A stretch of 64,000 nt of DNA from Halomonas denitrificans (GCA_019800895.1 JAHVKF010000001.1:806001-870000); one strand, 5' to 3'; shown: positions 10,463 to 19,700, counted from the first letter of the stretch. The notes: generated from the sequence alone by a model not told the origin. Numbers and translations are program-made.

Positions 10463-11643
10463 CCGCCGACCTCCGCATCGATCGCGCTCGGTTGGACGAC
10501 CGCGACGAACCGGTCGCGCTGCTGATCGACGACGGCCTGATCCAGGCCGTGATCGAACCCGGCGATACGGCGCCGCCGCGCGCCCGATCGACCTTCGACG
10601 CCGCCGGCCGCTGCGTGCTGCCCGGCTTCGTCGATGTCCACACCCACGCCTGCTTCGCCGGCTCGCGGCTCGACGAATGGCAGCGCAAGCTCGCCGGGGT
10701 GCCCTACCTGCAATTGCTCGAGGAAGGCGGCGGCATCATGGCGACCGTGCGCGCGACCCGTGCAGCCGATGAGGATCGACTCGCCGCGACCCTGCTGGTA
10801 CGACTCGAGCGCATGCTTCGACACGGGTCCACCACGATCGAGGTGAAATCCGGCTACGGCCTGGAGACCGCCACGGAACTGAAGATGCTGCGCGCGATCC
10901 GCCAAGCTGGCGAGACCTTCCCCGGAACGGTCGTGCCGACGGCCTGCATCGGCCACGCGATCGACCCCGACGTCGAGGTCGACGAGTTCGTCCGCAGGAC
11001 CATCGAGCAGACCCTGCCTGCGATCAGCGAGGAGTTTCCGGGCATTGCGCTCGACGCCTACTGCGAACATGGGGCGTGGAGCCCGGAGCACTGCATCGCG
11101 CTGTTCGAGGCCGGGGCCGAGGCCGGCCACCCGATCCGCGTCCACGCCGACCAGTTCAACGCCCTCGGCATGATCGAAGCGGCGATCGAGCGCGGCTTCG
11201 CCAGCGTGGACCACCTCGAAGCCACCGACGCGAACGGGCTCCGGACCCTGGCCCGATCGGACACCTTCGGGGTGATGCTGCCCGCCTCCGGCTTCCATCT
11301 CGACGACCGCTACGGCGACGGCCGTGCGTTCGTCGACGCCGGCGGGAACCTCGCGCTGGGCAGCAACTTCAATCCGGGCTCGGCGCCGTGCTACTCCATG
11401 CCCTTCGTCATCCAGCTCGCGGTGCGCAAGCTGGGGCTGGAAATCGACGAGGCGATCGCCGCCGCGACCGCCAGCGGCGCCCGCCTGCTGGGCCTCCACG
11501 ACCGGGGCCGGATCGAACCCGGACTCCGCGCCGACCTCGTGGTGCTGGACACCGACGACCGGCGTGCGCTGGCGTTCGAGTTCGGCGGCAACCCGGTAAT
11601 CCGGACCCTGGCCGGCGGTCGCTGGGTCGAGCCGCCCCAGTGA
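10459..11643 (+). CDS. hutI: Imidazolonepropionase HutI
   Basis: HutI hydrolyses imidazolone propionate to N-formimidoyl-glutamate, the third step of histidine degradation. It is an amidohydrolase-superfamily TIM barrel of 394 residues. The metal ligands HTHACFAG (about residue 62), HADQFN (about 230) and DHLEATD (about 253) are visible, and LGSNFNPGSAP late in the barrel is a HutI signature. It starts within the hutG stop (ATGA) and its own stop overlaps the GTG of thiL, so hutUGI-thiL-pgpA read as one unit. Confidence 0.96.
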   Translation: MTADLRIDRARLDDRDEPVALLIDDGLIQAVIEPGDTAPPRARSTFDAAGRCVLPGFVDVHTHACFAGSRLDEWQRKLAGVPYLQLLEEGGGIMATVRATRAADEDRLAATLLVRLERMLRHGSTTIEVKSGYGLETATELKMLRAIRQAGETFPGTVVPTACIGHAIDPDVEVDEFVRRTIEQTLPAISEEFPGIALDAYCEHGAWSPEHCIALFEAGAEAGHPIRVHADQFNALGMIEAAIERGFASVDHLEATDANGLRTLARSDTFGVMLPASGFHLDDRYGDGRAFVDAGGNLALGSNFNPGSAPCYSMPFVIQLAVRKLGLEIDEAIAAATASGARLLGLHDRGRIEPGLRADLVVLDTDDRRALAFEFGGNPVIRTLAGGRWVEPPQ

Positions 11644-12620
11644 ACGAATTCGACCTGATCGAGCGGATCCGCCGGAGGGCCGCGCGAAGCAGCGGCCACG
11701 ACGACGACGGCATCGTCCTCGGCATCGGCGACGATGCGGCCGTGCTCCAGCCCGGCCGCGGCATGCAGCTGGTCGCCACCGTCGATCAGCTGGTCGACGG
11801 CCGGCACTTCGACGGCCGAGCCACGGCTGCCGACGTCGGCCACCTGGCCGCCGCCGCCAACCTCAGCGACCTCGCTGCCATGGGCGCGGCGCCGCGCTGG
11901 CTGCTGCTGGCGCTGACGCTGCCCGAGGCCGACGCCGACTGGCTGGACGGGTTTCTCGACGGGTTTCTCGGCCTGGCCGGGCGCTTCGGGGCGGAACTGG
12001 CCGGCGGCAACCTGACCCGTGGCCCCCTGAACGTTTCGGTCACCGCGATCGGCGAGATCCCCGCAGGCCAGTTCGCCCGGCGCACCGGCGCCCGGCCCGG
12101 CGACCGGATCCTCGTGACCGGCTGGCCCGGGGACGCGGCGGCTGCGCTGGCGCTCGATTGCCCGCGTTCGCATCCGCTGTGCGACCGCCTCTTCAACCCG
12201 ACGCCGCGGGTCGAGCACGGCCGCAAGCTGGCCGGTGTCGCTCGCGGCATGATCGACGTCTCCGACGGCCTTGCCGCCGACCTCGGGCACCTGCTCGGAG
12301 ATGCGCTCGGCGCGGAGATCGAAGTCGACCGGCTCCCGGCATCCGGGGCGTTGCTCGAGGCGGTCCCCGAGCCGGCCCGGCGAGTCGCGCTGCAGCTGGG
12401 CGGCGGCGGCGACTACGAACTGATCGCCGTGGTCCCCGAACACGCGGGAATCCCCGAGGCGATCGACGGCGTGCCGGTGACCGCGATCGGCACGGTCACT
12501 CGCGATTCCGGGCTGCGCTGCATCGACGCCGACGGACGGGACGTCACGCCGTCGCTGCGAGGCTGGGACCACTTCAGCGACGATCCGGAGCCCGGCTCGA
12601 GCGGGAGGGGAAGCCGATGA
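11640..12620 (+). CDS. thiL: Thiamine-monophosphate kinase ThiL
   Basis: ThiL phosphorylates thiamine monophosphate to thiamine diphosphate with ATP. The 326-residue product shows the family's N-terminal IGDDAAVL, the metal-binding VDQLVDGRHF, DLAAMGA, the central AGGNLTRG and DVSDGLAADLGHL, and the C-terminal GGGGDYEL. It starts with GTG at 11640, overlapping the hutI stop by 4 bases (GTGA). thiL-pgpA is a common pair; here it is attached to the hut genes instead of nusB. Confidence 0.95.
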   Translation: MNEFDLIERIRRRAARSSGHDDDGIVLGIGDDAAVLQPGRGMQLVATVDQLVDGRHFDGRATAADVGHLAAAANLSDLAAMGAAPRWLLLALTLPEADADWLDGFLDGFLGLAGRFGAELAGGNLTRGPLNVSVTAIGEIPAGQFARRTGARPGDRILVTGWPGDAAAALALDCPRSHPLCDRLFNPTPRVEHGRKLAGVARGMIDVSDGLAADLGHLLGDALGAEIEVDRLPASGALLEAVPEPARRVALQLGGGGDYELIAVVPEHAGIPEAIDGVPVTAIGTVTRDSGLRCIDADGRDVTPSLRGWDHFSDDPEPGSSGRGSR

Positions 12621-13165
12621 GCGCTGTCGAAGCCCGGCACGGCGGCGGTGAACACGATCCCGGCCAAGGACACGGCGCGCCCCGAAGTGCACGCGAGGTC
12701 GCGCTCGGTGGGCCGGTCGGCTTTCTTGCGTTCGGCTTCTGCAGCGGCCTGAGCCCGCGCGCACCCGGCACCGCCGGCAGCGCGATGGCGCTGCTACTCG
12801 GCCTGCCGTTGCTGGGCGTGCCGACCTGGGTCGGCGGCGTGGTCGTGGCCCTGGCGTTCCTGGTCGGAATCCCGATCTGCGAGCGCGCCTCGCGCGCGAT
12901 GGGCGTGCACGACCACGGGGGAATCGTGTGGGACGAATTCGTCGGCGTCTGGCTGGTCGTGCTGACCCTGCCCGCGCATCCCGCCTGGTGGCTGGCGGCA
13001 TTCATCGCTTTCCGCGTGTTCGATATCGCCAAACCGTGGCCGATCGGCTGGCTGGACCGACGCGTCCGCGGCGGACTCGGCATCATGATCGACGACGTCG
13101 TCGCCGCCGGCTACGCCATTGCCGTCCTCGCGCTGCTCGGCCTCGGCCTTGAACGCCTGGCGTAG
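12617..13165 (+). CDS. pgpA: Phosphatidylglycerophosphatase A
   Basis: PgpA dephosphorylates phosphatidylglycerophosphate to phosphatidylglycerol at the inner membrane. The 182-residue protein has about four hydrophobic segments. After a roughly 28-residue polar lead come the conserved GFCSGLSPRAPGTAGS, the acidic HDHGGIVWDEFVGVW, the RVFDIAKPWPI motif and GIMIDDVVAAGYA. The ATG at 12617 overlaps the thiL stop (ATGA). The polar N-terminal extension is a little longer than usual. Confidence 0.93.
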   Translation: MSAVEARHGGGEHDPGQGHGAPRSAREVALGGPVGFLAFGFCSGLSPRAPGTAGSAMALLLGLPLLGVPTWVGGVVVALAFLVGIPICERASRAMGVHDHGGIVWDEFVGVWLVVLTLPAHPAWWLAAFIAFRVFDIAKPWPIGWLDRRVRGGLGIMIDDVVAAGYAIAVLALLGLGLERLA

Positions 13166-13240
13166 TCGTCGATCGGTTCGAAACCGGAAGGTCACGACGG
13201 CAGGCGACCGCGTGATGCGGCGGCATCGCCGATGGAATCG

Positions 13241-13606
13241 TCAGCTGCCCGCGTCGAAGGCGCCCCGGATCCAGCGCAGGGCGTCGGCGCCGGCCGACCC
13301 GTCGATCGCGACCACGTCGAAGCGGCAAGCGCGCTGCTGCCATTCGCCGTGCGTGGCCACGAACATCGATGCCGCGCGAACCAATCGAGATTGCTTGCCG
13401 GGGTGCACACTATCGGCGGCGTCGCCGAAGTCGCTCGCTGCACGTACGCGGACTTCGACGAAGACCAGCGTTTCGCCGTCGGCCATGACTAGGTCGATCT
13501 CGCCGAAGCGGCATTGCCAGTTGCGAGCGACGAGGCGGAGTCCGGCGGCCTGGAGGTGACGCAGGGCGCGACGCTCGCCGCGCAGTCCGCGCCAGCGCCG
13601 CAGCAC
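13241..13606 (-). CDS. yraN: YraN/UPF0102 family endonuclease-like protein
   Basis: This is a 121-residue protein of the UPF0102 family, which has a PD-(D/E)XK nuclease fold. The nuclease-like core is visible as FGEIDLVM...LVFVEVR, with the conserved Glu, Asp and Glu-x-Arg residues. I set the start at the GTG at 13606 because it lies one base after the lpoA stop and gives the family's N-terminus (RGERRALRHLQAAGL). lpoA-yraN is the order in E. coli and many relatives. The cellular function is not firmly established. Confidence 0.88.
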   Translation of the reverse strand: MLRRWRGLRGERRALRHLQAAGLRLVARNWQCRFGEIDLVMADGETLVFVEVRVRAASDFGDAADSVHPGKQSRLVRAASMFVATHGEWQQRACRFDVVAIDGSAGADALRWIRGAFDAGS

Positions 13607-13607
13607 G

Positions 13608-15590
13608 TCAGGGCCGCTGCGGTACGCCGTCGCGGACGACGGCCCAGGGCAGGTCGCGCTCCAGCGCGACACCGTCGGCCAGCCGCAGCCGGCCGATTCC
13701 GCCCGACAGCGCGAGCTGCGGATCCCGCTTCATGGAATCCAGCCACGGCAGCAGTGCGACGGCATCGCGACCCAGCGCGTGGAGAAGGCTCAGGGTGACC
13801 GAGCCGGCGACCTCGGGAAACGCCTGTTCCGCCGAGCGCCGCTCCTCGGCCTGCGCACCGTTCGTGAACAACCACGGCGCCAGCGGCATGCGAATGCCGT
13901 CCAGGTCGCGATCGCGGCGGTCCGTGAGCACGGCCGACGTGGCCAGGACCGGCAGCTCACCGAGGTCGACGAAGCGCAGCTGCGGGTGCACCTGGCGGGC
14001 CTCTTCCCGGGCTGCCAGGAACACGACGTCGAGATCGGTCCTGCGCTGCGGCTCGGCCGCGAACGGTGCGTCGACCAGCGCTTCGATCCGCTCGATGCGC
14101 TGCTCCGACGCGCGCAGCCGCAGCGCGTCCTCGAGCCGGTCGGTCACATCGAACTCGCGCGGGGGATAGTCGACGCGATGGACGACGCGCCCGCCGCCCA
14201 GCTCGAAGGTCTCGATGAACCGGCCGGCCAGGCGCTCGCCGAAGTCGGAGTCCTGCGCGATCACCAGCGCACGGCTCGCGCCATCGACCAGCGCGCGCAC
14301 GGCCACCAGCTCGGCTTCTTCTTCCGGCGGCAGCGCCAGCATCGCCAGCGGCTGGGCCGGCCTCGGCCAGGCCACGTCGGGCGGCGGTCGATTGAGCAGC
14401 AGCATCGGCACACCGGCATCGGGCAAGGCGAGCAGGGACGGGATCTGGCGTCGATCCAGCGGCCCGACGACGAGGTCGGCGCCGTTCTCGCGGGCGGCGA
14501 ACCAACCGCCGACGGCCGCGTCCGGCGCCGATTCGAGGTAGACGAAATCGAGCACGGGTCGGCGTGCGGGCGGCAGCATCAGCCAGGCGGCCAGCATGCC
14601 GTCGCGCACCGCGTCGCCGGCCGCCACGAGCGGCCCGTCGCCCGGCAACAGCACCGCCACCCGCTCCGGCATCGGCTGCCGGCTCCGCCACGCATCGACC
14701 CATTCGACGATGGTCGCGGTGCTCGGCAGCGCCTCGGCGCGAGGATCGTCCATGACCCCGGTCCCGCCGTCGGACCCGTCGTCGAACCTGTTGTCGACCC
14801 TGTCGTCGGCACGAGCATCGACCCGATCGGCGGCGGGTGCATCGCCGCCGTGCCGGCCCGTCTCCTCGAGACGCGTGGACCGCCACGCTTCGACCGCCTG
14901 TTCCAGCCCCGGTCGATCGAGCAGGTTTGCACGAACCGCTCGACCCAGGGCCAGCCAATGGCCGATCGCCGGCTCCGAACCGTGCTCCGCGACCAGCGCA
15001 TCGAGGTCTGCAAGCCGCACGTCGATCAGCAGTGCCAGCGCCAGCGTCGGCTCGAATCCCGGTTCGTCCACCGCGTCGCGCAGCGCATCGAGCCGGGCCT
15101 TCGGAGAATCCGGATCGGATGCGGACAGGCGTTCGCGAAGCCCGGCGAGCCGATCGCGCAGCGCCGGCGGGAGAGTGTCGGCGGGCATCGCGAGCAGCCG
15201 CTCGGCGCGATCGAACTCGCCGCGATTCAGCGCCAGTTCGGCAAGCAGCAGGTCGAGGCGGAGCCGATCGACACGTTCGAGCGCACCCGGATCGATCGCC
15301 TCGACGGCGGCATTCGCCTGCATCGGCCGACCCGCGCTCAACCAGGCCTCGGCGGCGCGCAGTCTCGCCGAAGCCGCCCGCTCGGGCTCACGCTCGGCCA
15401 GCGCCAGCCAGGCCTCGGCGGCGTCGGCCGGCCGTCCGGCCCGGACCAGCTCGGCCGGATCGTCCGTCTCGGTGCGATCGCGCGGCGTCGGCGCCGGCGC
15501 TGCGCAGGCACCGACCAGCAGGGCCAGTGCGAGGGCCAGCGCGAATCGGGAAATCGTGGCCGTGGGTGCAACGGCGGGGCATGCATTCAT
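13608..15590 (-). CDS. lpoA: Penicillin-binding-protein activator LpoA (LppC family lipoprotein)
   Basis: LpoA is an outer-membrane lipoprotein that reaches through the periplasm to activate the transpeptidase PBP1A. The 660-residue product has a lipoprotein signal with lipobox LVGAC (Cys at about residue 29), an alpha-helical TPR-like half (to about residue 260) and a C-terminal periplasmic-binding-protein-like half starting near RVAVLLPGDGPL. A hydrophilic Asp/Arg linker (RADDRVDNRFDD) separates the halves. The ATG at 15590 is chosen because it places the lipobox correctly. It is divergent from rsmI, with only about 43 bases between the starts, and is followed directly by yraN. Confidence 0.9.
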   Translation of the reverse strand: MNACPAVAPTATISRFALALALALLVGACAAPAPTPRDRTETDDPAELVRAGRPADAAEAWLALAEREPERAASARLRAAEAWLSAGRPMQANAAVEAIDPGALERVDRLRLDLLLAELALNRGEFDRAERLLAMPADTLPPALRDRLAGLRERLSASDPDSPKARLDALRDAVDEPGFEPTLALALLIDVRLADLDALVAEHGSEPAIGHWLALGRAVRANLLDRPGLEQAVEAWRSTRLEETGRHGGDAPAADRVDARADDRVDNRFDDGSDGGTGVMDDPRAEALPSTATIVEWVDAWRSRQPMPERVAVLLPGDGPLVAAGDAVRDGMLAAWLMLPPARRPVLDFVYLESAPDAAVGGWFAARENGADLVVGPLDRRQIPSLLALPDAGVPMLLLNRPPPDVAWPRPAQPLAMLALPPEEEAELVAVRALVDGASRALVIAQDSDFGERLAGRFIETFELGGGRVVHRVDYPPREFDVTDRLEDALRLRASEQRIERIEALVDAPFAAEPQRRTDLDVVFLAAREEARQVHPQLRFVDLGELPVLATSAVLTDRRDRDLDGIRMPLAPWLFTNGAQAEERRSAEQAFPEVAGSVTLSLLHALGRDAVALLPWLDSMKRDPQLALSGGIGRLRLADGVALERDLPWAVVRDGVPQRP

Positions 15591-15633
15591 GGGTGCAATA
15601 ATACCCGCCGATCCGCGCCGCAATGCTGCCTCC

Positions 15634-16524
15634 GTGCCCGACCAACGACCCGACGTCACCCCCGCTTCCGGAACGCTCTACGTGGTGGCCACACCGATCG
15701 GCCATCTCGGCGATCTGTCGCCGCGGGCGCAGACCCTGCTCGAACAGGTGGCGGTGATCGCTGCGGAAGACACGCGAACGAGCCAGAAGCTGGTGCCCGG
15801 CCGCGCCGAACCGCCGCGCTGGATCGCGCTCCACGATCACAACGAAGCGCGGGCGGCCGAGCGCGTGGTCCATCACCTGCTCGCCGGCGACGACGTCGCG
15901 CTGGTTTCCGACGCCGGCACGCCGTTGATCTCCGACCCGGGCTACCGACTGGTTGCGGCCGCGCACGATGCCGGCGTGACGGTGCTGCCGGTGCCCGGGC
16001 CCTGCGCTGCGATCGCCGCGCTCAGCGCCTCGGGGTTGCCCAGCGACCGCTTCCGCTTCGAGGGCTTCCTGCCGCCCCGGCGCAGCGCGCGACGGAGGCG
16101 GCTCGTCGAGCTGGCCGACGTCGAGCACACCCTGATCTTCTACGTACCGGCGCGCGACCTGGTCGCGGTCATCGACGACCTGGCCGGCGCGTTCGGTCCC
16201 GAGCGGCCGGGCTGCATCGCGCGCGAACTCACGAAACAGTTCGAGTCGGTACGACGCGATCGCCTCGACGCACTGTCGACCTGGACCGCGGAGGATCCCG
16301 ACCGGCAGCGCGGCGAAGCGGTGCTCCTGGTGGCCGGCGCGCCGGCGCGATCCGGCGCCTCGATGGCCGGGGCAATATCGCCCGAAGCCGTCGCCGACGC
16401 GCTGGCCGACGAGCTGGCGCCGGCCCGCGCGGCAAAGGTCATCCGCGCCCTGACCGGGCTGCCGAGGGCGGACGCGTTCGCGCTCGCCGAAGCACGGCGC
16501 GGCGCGGGCGACAAGGCGCGCTGA
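15634..16524 (+). CDS. rsmI: 16S rRNA (cytidine1402-2'-O)-methyltransferase RsmI
   Basis: RsmI methylates the ribose of C1402 in the ribosomal decoding centre. The tetrapyrrole-methylase fold is shown by LYVVATPIGHLGDLS, AEDTRTSQKL, SDAGTPLISDPGYRLV (residues about 90-105), PVPGPCAAIAALSASGLP and FEGFLPP. The start is GTG at 15634, giving 296 residues; no in-frame ATG lies before the conserved N-terminus. Divergent lpoA is the normal neighbour. Confidence 0.95.
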   Translation: MPDQRPDVTPASGTLYVVATPIGHLGDLSPRAQTLLEQVAVIAAEDTRTSQKLVPGRAEPPRWIALHDHNEARAAERVVHHLLAGDDVALVSDAGTPLISDPGYRLVAAAHDAGVTVLPVPGPCAAIAALSASGLPSDRFRFEGFLPPRRSARRRRLVELADVEHTLIFYVPARDLVAVIDDLAGAFGPERPGCIARELTKQFESVRRDRLDALSTWTAEDPDRQRGEAVLLVAGAPARSGASMAGAISPEAVADALADELAPARAAKVIRALTGLPRADAFALAEARRGAGDKAR

Positions 16525-16526
16525 TC

Positions 16527-17213
16527 ATGCCGCTGGTTCTGATCGGACTGGTCCTGGTCGCCGCCGTGGTGGTGCTCCCGGGCTGGTGGGTGAAGCGCGT
16601 GATGCGCCGGTACCACGAGCCCGCCGACCGCTACGAAGGGACCGGCGCGGAGCTGGCCCGCGACCTGCTCGATCGGCTGGGCCTGGACCGGGTCCCGGTC
16701 GAACGCACGGACCAGGGCGATCACTACGACCCCGAGGCGCGCGTGGTGCGGCTGAGCCCGGAAAACCACGACCGGCGATCCCTGACCGCGGTGACCGTGG
16801 CCGCTCACGAAGTCGGGCACGCCGTCCAGCACGCCCTCGGCTACGGACCGCTGGTCTGGCGGACCCGCCTGGTCAAGGCGGCGCAGCGCGTGCAGCGGAT
16901 CGGCGTCGTGCTGATGGTGGCGATGCCGCTGGTCCTGCTCGCGCTTCGGCTGCCGAGGGCCGGACTCCTGCTGCTGGTGTTCGGGCTCGCGGCGCTGGCC
17001 TCGGGCATCGTGGTCCACCTGGTCACGCTGCCGACGGAACTCGACGCGTCGTTCCGCCGGGCCCTGCCCCTGCTCGACAAGGGCGGCTACCTGAAGCCCG
17101 AGGACCGGCGCCCGGCCCGACGCATCCTCGCTGCGGCCGCGTTCACCTACGTCGCGGCCTCGCTGATGGGCCTGCTGAACTTCTGGTGGTGGATGAGGAT
17201 CCTGCGGCCCTGA
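16527..17213 (+). CDS. Membrane zinc metallopeptidase, YugP family
   Basis: This 228-residue inner-membrane protein belongs to the YugP-like zinc metallopeptidases. An N-terminal transmembrane helix (LVLIGLVLVAAVVVLPGWWV) is followed by the zinc motif AHEVGHAVQHA (HExxH, about residues 92-102), then two to three more hydrophobic helices (about 130-170 and 200-220). The conserved PTELDASFRRAL lies between helices. It starts 3 bases after rsmI, so it is probably co-transcribed. The physiological substrate is unknown. Confidence 0.85.
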   Translation: MPLVLIGLVLVAAVVVLPGWWVKRVMRRYHEPADRYEGTGAELARDLLDRLGLDRVPVERTDQGDHYDPEARVVRLSPENHDRRSLTAVTVAAHEVGHAVQHALGYGPLVWRTRLVKAAQRVQRIGVVLMVAMPLVLLALRLPRAGLLLLVFGLAALASGIVVHLVTLPTELDASFRRALPLLDKGGYLKPEDRRPARRILAAAAFTYVAASLMGLLNFWWWMRILRP

Positions 17214-17228
17214 ATCCGCCGGTGGCGG

Positions 17229-17519
17229 TCAGTGATGGTCCATGACCTCGCCGTCCTTGAACAGGAAGGCGCGGAGCTGCTCGTCGAAGTCCCCATCGTT
17301 GCGGCGCAGCCATTCCAGCACCATCGCGGCGTGCTCGATCTCTTCGCGCATGTTGTGGAGCAGGATCTCGCGCAGCGCGTCGTCCTCGCAGTCATCGGCA
17401 CGCTGGCGATACCAGTCCGCCGCTTCCAGCTCTTCCATCAGCGAGACGATCGCGTGGTGCATGGCCAGGGTCTTCTTGCTCAGCCGCTCGCGCGGCGCGT
17501 GCAGTCCTTCGCTCGACAT
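17229..17519 (-). CDS. Encapsulated-ferritin-like (EncFtn) ferroxidase
   Basis: This 96-residue, two-helix ferritin-like protein matches the EncFtn family, which oxidises iron as an annular decamer inside encapsulin nanocompartments. Diagnostic segments are the N-terminal MSSEGLHAPRERLS, SLMEELEAADWYRQRAD (iron-binding Glu in ELEA) and the REEIEHAAMVLEWLRR helix with the E-x-x-H metal pair. Known encapsulin cargoes carry a C-terminal targeting peptide; this one ends shortly after RAFLFKDG with EVMDHH and shows no such peptide, and there is no encapsulin shell gene nearby. It is a single minus-strand gene converging on the metallopeptidase. Either it works unencapsulated or the shell is elsewhere. 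Confidence 0.85.
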   Translation of the reverse strand: MSSEGLHAPRERLSKKTLAMHHAIVSLMEELEAADWYRQRADDCEDDALREILLHNMREEIEHAAMVLEWLRRNDGDFDEQLRAFLFKDGEVMDHH

Positions 17520-17830
17520 GAATCTGATCTCCTCCGGTTGCGATACGGGATGTCGGGAGTGGCCGAGGGCTTCGGCCGCTTCAGTCCCGGTTCAGGGCCG
17601 GCGGGCAATCTTCGCTGCCGATCCTCGGTACACGAGAATACGGAATTCCGGCGCTCGACGCGCCGGGACGTGGCCCTTTGCCGACGCACTGAAGGCGAAT
17701 GCTCACGAAGTCACGCTAGGTCGCTGATCGTGAAAGAAATTGAAGCCTTGAATTTCCCGGCCATCGGGTGCATCATCGACGCTGGGAAGCTGAATCGACC
17801 GCTTGTCGACCGAACCGGAGAAGCCTCGGC
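17520..17830. other. Intergenic region between EncFtn-like gene and amiC
   Basis: About 310 bases hold the divergent upstream regions of the EncFtn-like gene and the amidase. I see no supportable gene; a plus-strand frame through it lacks any recognisable domain. A possible amidase promoter is TTGAAT at 17748-17753 with a 17-base spacer and CATCAT at 17771-17776, but the -10 match is mediocre. Confidence 0.4.
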
Positions 17831-19138
17831 ATGCCGAGAGTCCTGATCATCGCGCTGCTTCTGACCTGGATGGCCGCCCCCGCGGGCGCCGGAGAGGTCG
17901 AGAACGTGCGCGTGTGGGCCGGCCCGGACAAGACCCGCGTCGTCCTCGATCTCGACGCCCAGGTCGATTACCGCCTGTTCACGCTCGACGCGCCGCATCG
18001 CCTGGTGGTCGATATCGATGCGGCCCGCATGAGCGCGACGCCGGCGCTCGACCCCGAACACTCGGGCGTCGTCGAGGGCGTGCGCCACGGCGTGCGCAAC
18101 GGCAACGACCTGCGCGTGGTCCTCGACCTGGCCGACGCGGCGCGGACCAAGAGCTTCCTGCTCGAGCCGACCGGCCAGTACGGCCACCGGCTGGTGCTCG
18201 ACCTCTACCCCCACGGCGCCGAGTCGGCGACCGATCGTCTTCGCCAGGTCGCACAGACCCTGCCTGCCGACAATCGTGACATGCTGGTCGCGATCGACGC
18301 GGGCCACGGCGGCGAGGATCCGGGCGCCATCGGCCCGGGCGGAACGTACGAGAAGCACGTGGTGATGGCGATCGCCCGGGAACTCGCGCGGCAGGTGGAT
18401 GCGGCACCGGGAATGAGCGCGGTCCTGATCCGAACCGGCGACTACTACATCCCGCTGAAGGAGCGCTACCAGCGTGCTCGCGAGGCACGCGCGGACCTGA
18501 TGCTGTCGATTCACGCGGATGCATTCCGGGACCGTCGAGTGCGCGGCAGCAAGGTCTTCGTCCTTTCGCGGCGCGGCGCCTCGTCCGAGGCGGCGCGGCT
18601 CCTGGCAGAAAGCGAGAACGCCGCCGACCGGGCCGGCGGCGTGAGCCTCGACCAGGGCGACGACATGCTGCGCTCGGTCCTGCTCGACCTGTCGCAGAGC
18701 GCGTCGATGGAATACAGCAACGGGGCCGCACAGGCGATCCTCGACGAACTGGTTCGCGACGGAAAGACCAGCGCGCGGCGGACCGTCGAACGCGCCAACT
18801 TCGTGGTCCTGCGCTCCCATGACGTTCCGAGCGTCCTGATCGAAACCGGGTTCATCAGCAACCCGGACGAAGAGAAGAACCTCGGCTCTCCGCGCTACCG
18901 GGCCGAGATCGCATCGGCCATCCTGCGCGGCGTCGAGGAACACTTCCGCCTGACCGCCCCGCGGGGGACCTGGTTCGCCGCCAACCGCGACACCTCGGAG
19001 TACATCGTCCAGCGCGGCGACACGCTCGGCACCATCGCCCAGCGCTACTCGGTCAGCCTGAGCCAGCTGCGCCGCGCCAACCGGCTGGACGGCGACGTGA
19101 TCCACCCCGGCGCCGTGCTGGTGATCCCGCCGGGCTGA
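17831..19138 (+). CDS. amiC: N-acetylmuramoyl-L-alanine amidase, AmiC/AmiB type
   Basis: This periplasmic zinc amidase cleaves septal peptidoglycan during daughter-cell separation. The 435-residue product has a signal peptide (IIALLLTWMAAPAGA), an AMIN domain (about residues 22-125) that would target the septum, the Amidase_3 catalytic domain (about 152-378) and a C-terminal LysM (about 392-435, YIVQRGDTLGTIAQRYSV). Zinc ligands appear in DAGHGGEDPGA, YEKHVVM and SIHADAF, and the catalytic glutamate in LIETGFISN. A helix around DDMLRSVLLDLSQ corresponds to the regulatory helix that EnvC/NlpD-type activators displace. I chose AmiC over AmiB loosely; both have this fold. Confidence 0.9.
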   Translation: MPRVLIIALLLTWMAAPAGAGEVENVRVWAGPDKTRVVLDLDAQVDYRLFTLDAPHRLVVDIDAARMSATPALDPEHSGVVEGVRHGVRNGNDLRVVLDLADAARTKSFLLEPTGQYGHRLVLDLYPHGAESATDRLRQVAQTLPADNRDMLVAIDAGHGGEDPGAIGPGGTYEKHVVMAIARELARQVDAAPGMSAVLIRTGDYYIPLKERYQRAREARADLMLSIHADAFRDRRVRGSKVFVLSRRGASSEAARLLAESENAADRAGGVSLDQGDDMLRSVLLDLSQSASMEYSNGAAQAILDELVRDGKTSARRTVERANFVVLRSHDVPSVLIETGFISNPDEEKNLGSPRYRAEIASAILRGVEEHFRLTAPRGTWFAANRDTSEYIVQRGDTLGTIAQRYSVSLSQLRRANRLDGDVIHPGAVLVIPPG

Positions 19139-19175
19139 ATCGCCCTCCGCCCCTCGATTCCGCGGCTCCGGGGTC

Positions 19176-19204
19176 TTGCCCCGGCCCGAGAATTCTAGTA
19201 ACAT
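19176..19204 (+). promoter_or_regulatory. Predicted sigma-70 promoter of rplM-rpsI
   Basis: TTGCCC at 19176-19181 and TAACAT at 19199-19204 are separated by exactly 17 bases and lie about 50 bases before the rplM ATG. The two hexamers match the consensus at 4 and 4 to 5 positions. Sequence-only prediction. Confidence 0.5.
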
Positions 19205-19252
19205 CCCCGCTCTTTACTGAATCGCGTTCCAACCTTGGAGCCCACTGCTCTC

Positions 19253-19681
19253 ATGAAAACGTTCAGCGCCAAGTCGCACGAAGTGCGCCGCGAGTGGCTG
19301 CTGGTCGACGCCGAAGGCAAGACCCTCGGCCGACTGTCCAGCGAAATCGCGCGCCGCCTGCGCGGCAAGCACAAGCCGGAATTCACGCCGCACGTCGACA
19401 CCGGCGACTACGTGGTCGTCATCAACGCCGACAAGATCGCGGTCACCGGCCGCAAGATGTCGGACAAGGTGTACTACCACCACACCGGCTACATCGGCAA
19501 CCTGAAGTCCATCACGCTGGAAAAGCTGCTGGACAAGGCTCCGGAGCGCGTCATCCAGAACGCGGTCAAGGGCATGCTGCCGAAGAACCCGCTGGGCCGG
19601 GCGATGATCAAGAAACTGAAGATCTACGCCGGCTCCGAGCACCCGCACGCCGCCCAGCAGCCGCGCGCGCTGGAACTGTAA
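19253..19681 (+). CDS. rplM: 50S ribosomal protein L13
   Basis: L13 is an early-assembling large-subunit protein. The 142-residue length is exact for the family, and [38 protein letters not shown] and [11 protein letters not shown] are hallmark segments. The ATG at 19253 is preferred over an upstream ATG at 19235 because MKTFSAK is the family N-terminus. It is followed by rpsI after 19 bases, the universal pair. Confidence 0.98.
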   Translation: MKTFSAKSHEVRREWLLVDAEGKTLGRLSSEIARRLRGKHKPEFTPHVDTGDYVVVINADKIAVTGRKMSDKVYYHHTGYIGNLKSITLEKLLDKAPERVIQNAVKGMLPKNPLGRAMIKKLKIYAGSEHPHAAQQPRALEL

Positions 19682-19700
19682 GCAACGGAATAAAGACGAC

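Noticed and set aside
13779-16500. Long plus-strand frame antisense to lpoA running into rsmI
   Set aside because: It is low-complexity Arg/Gln/Gly-rich translation, typical of antisense frames in GC-rich DNA, and lpoA on the other strand is well supported.
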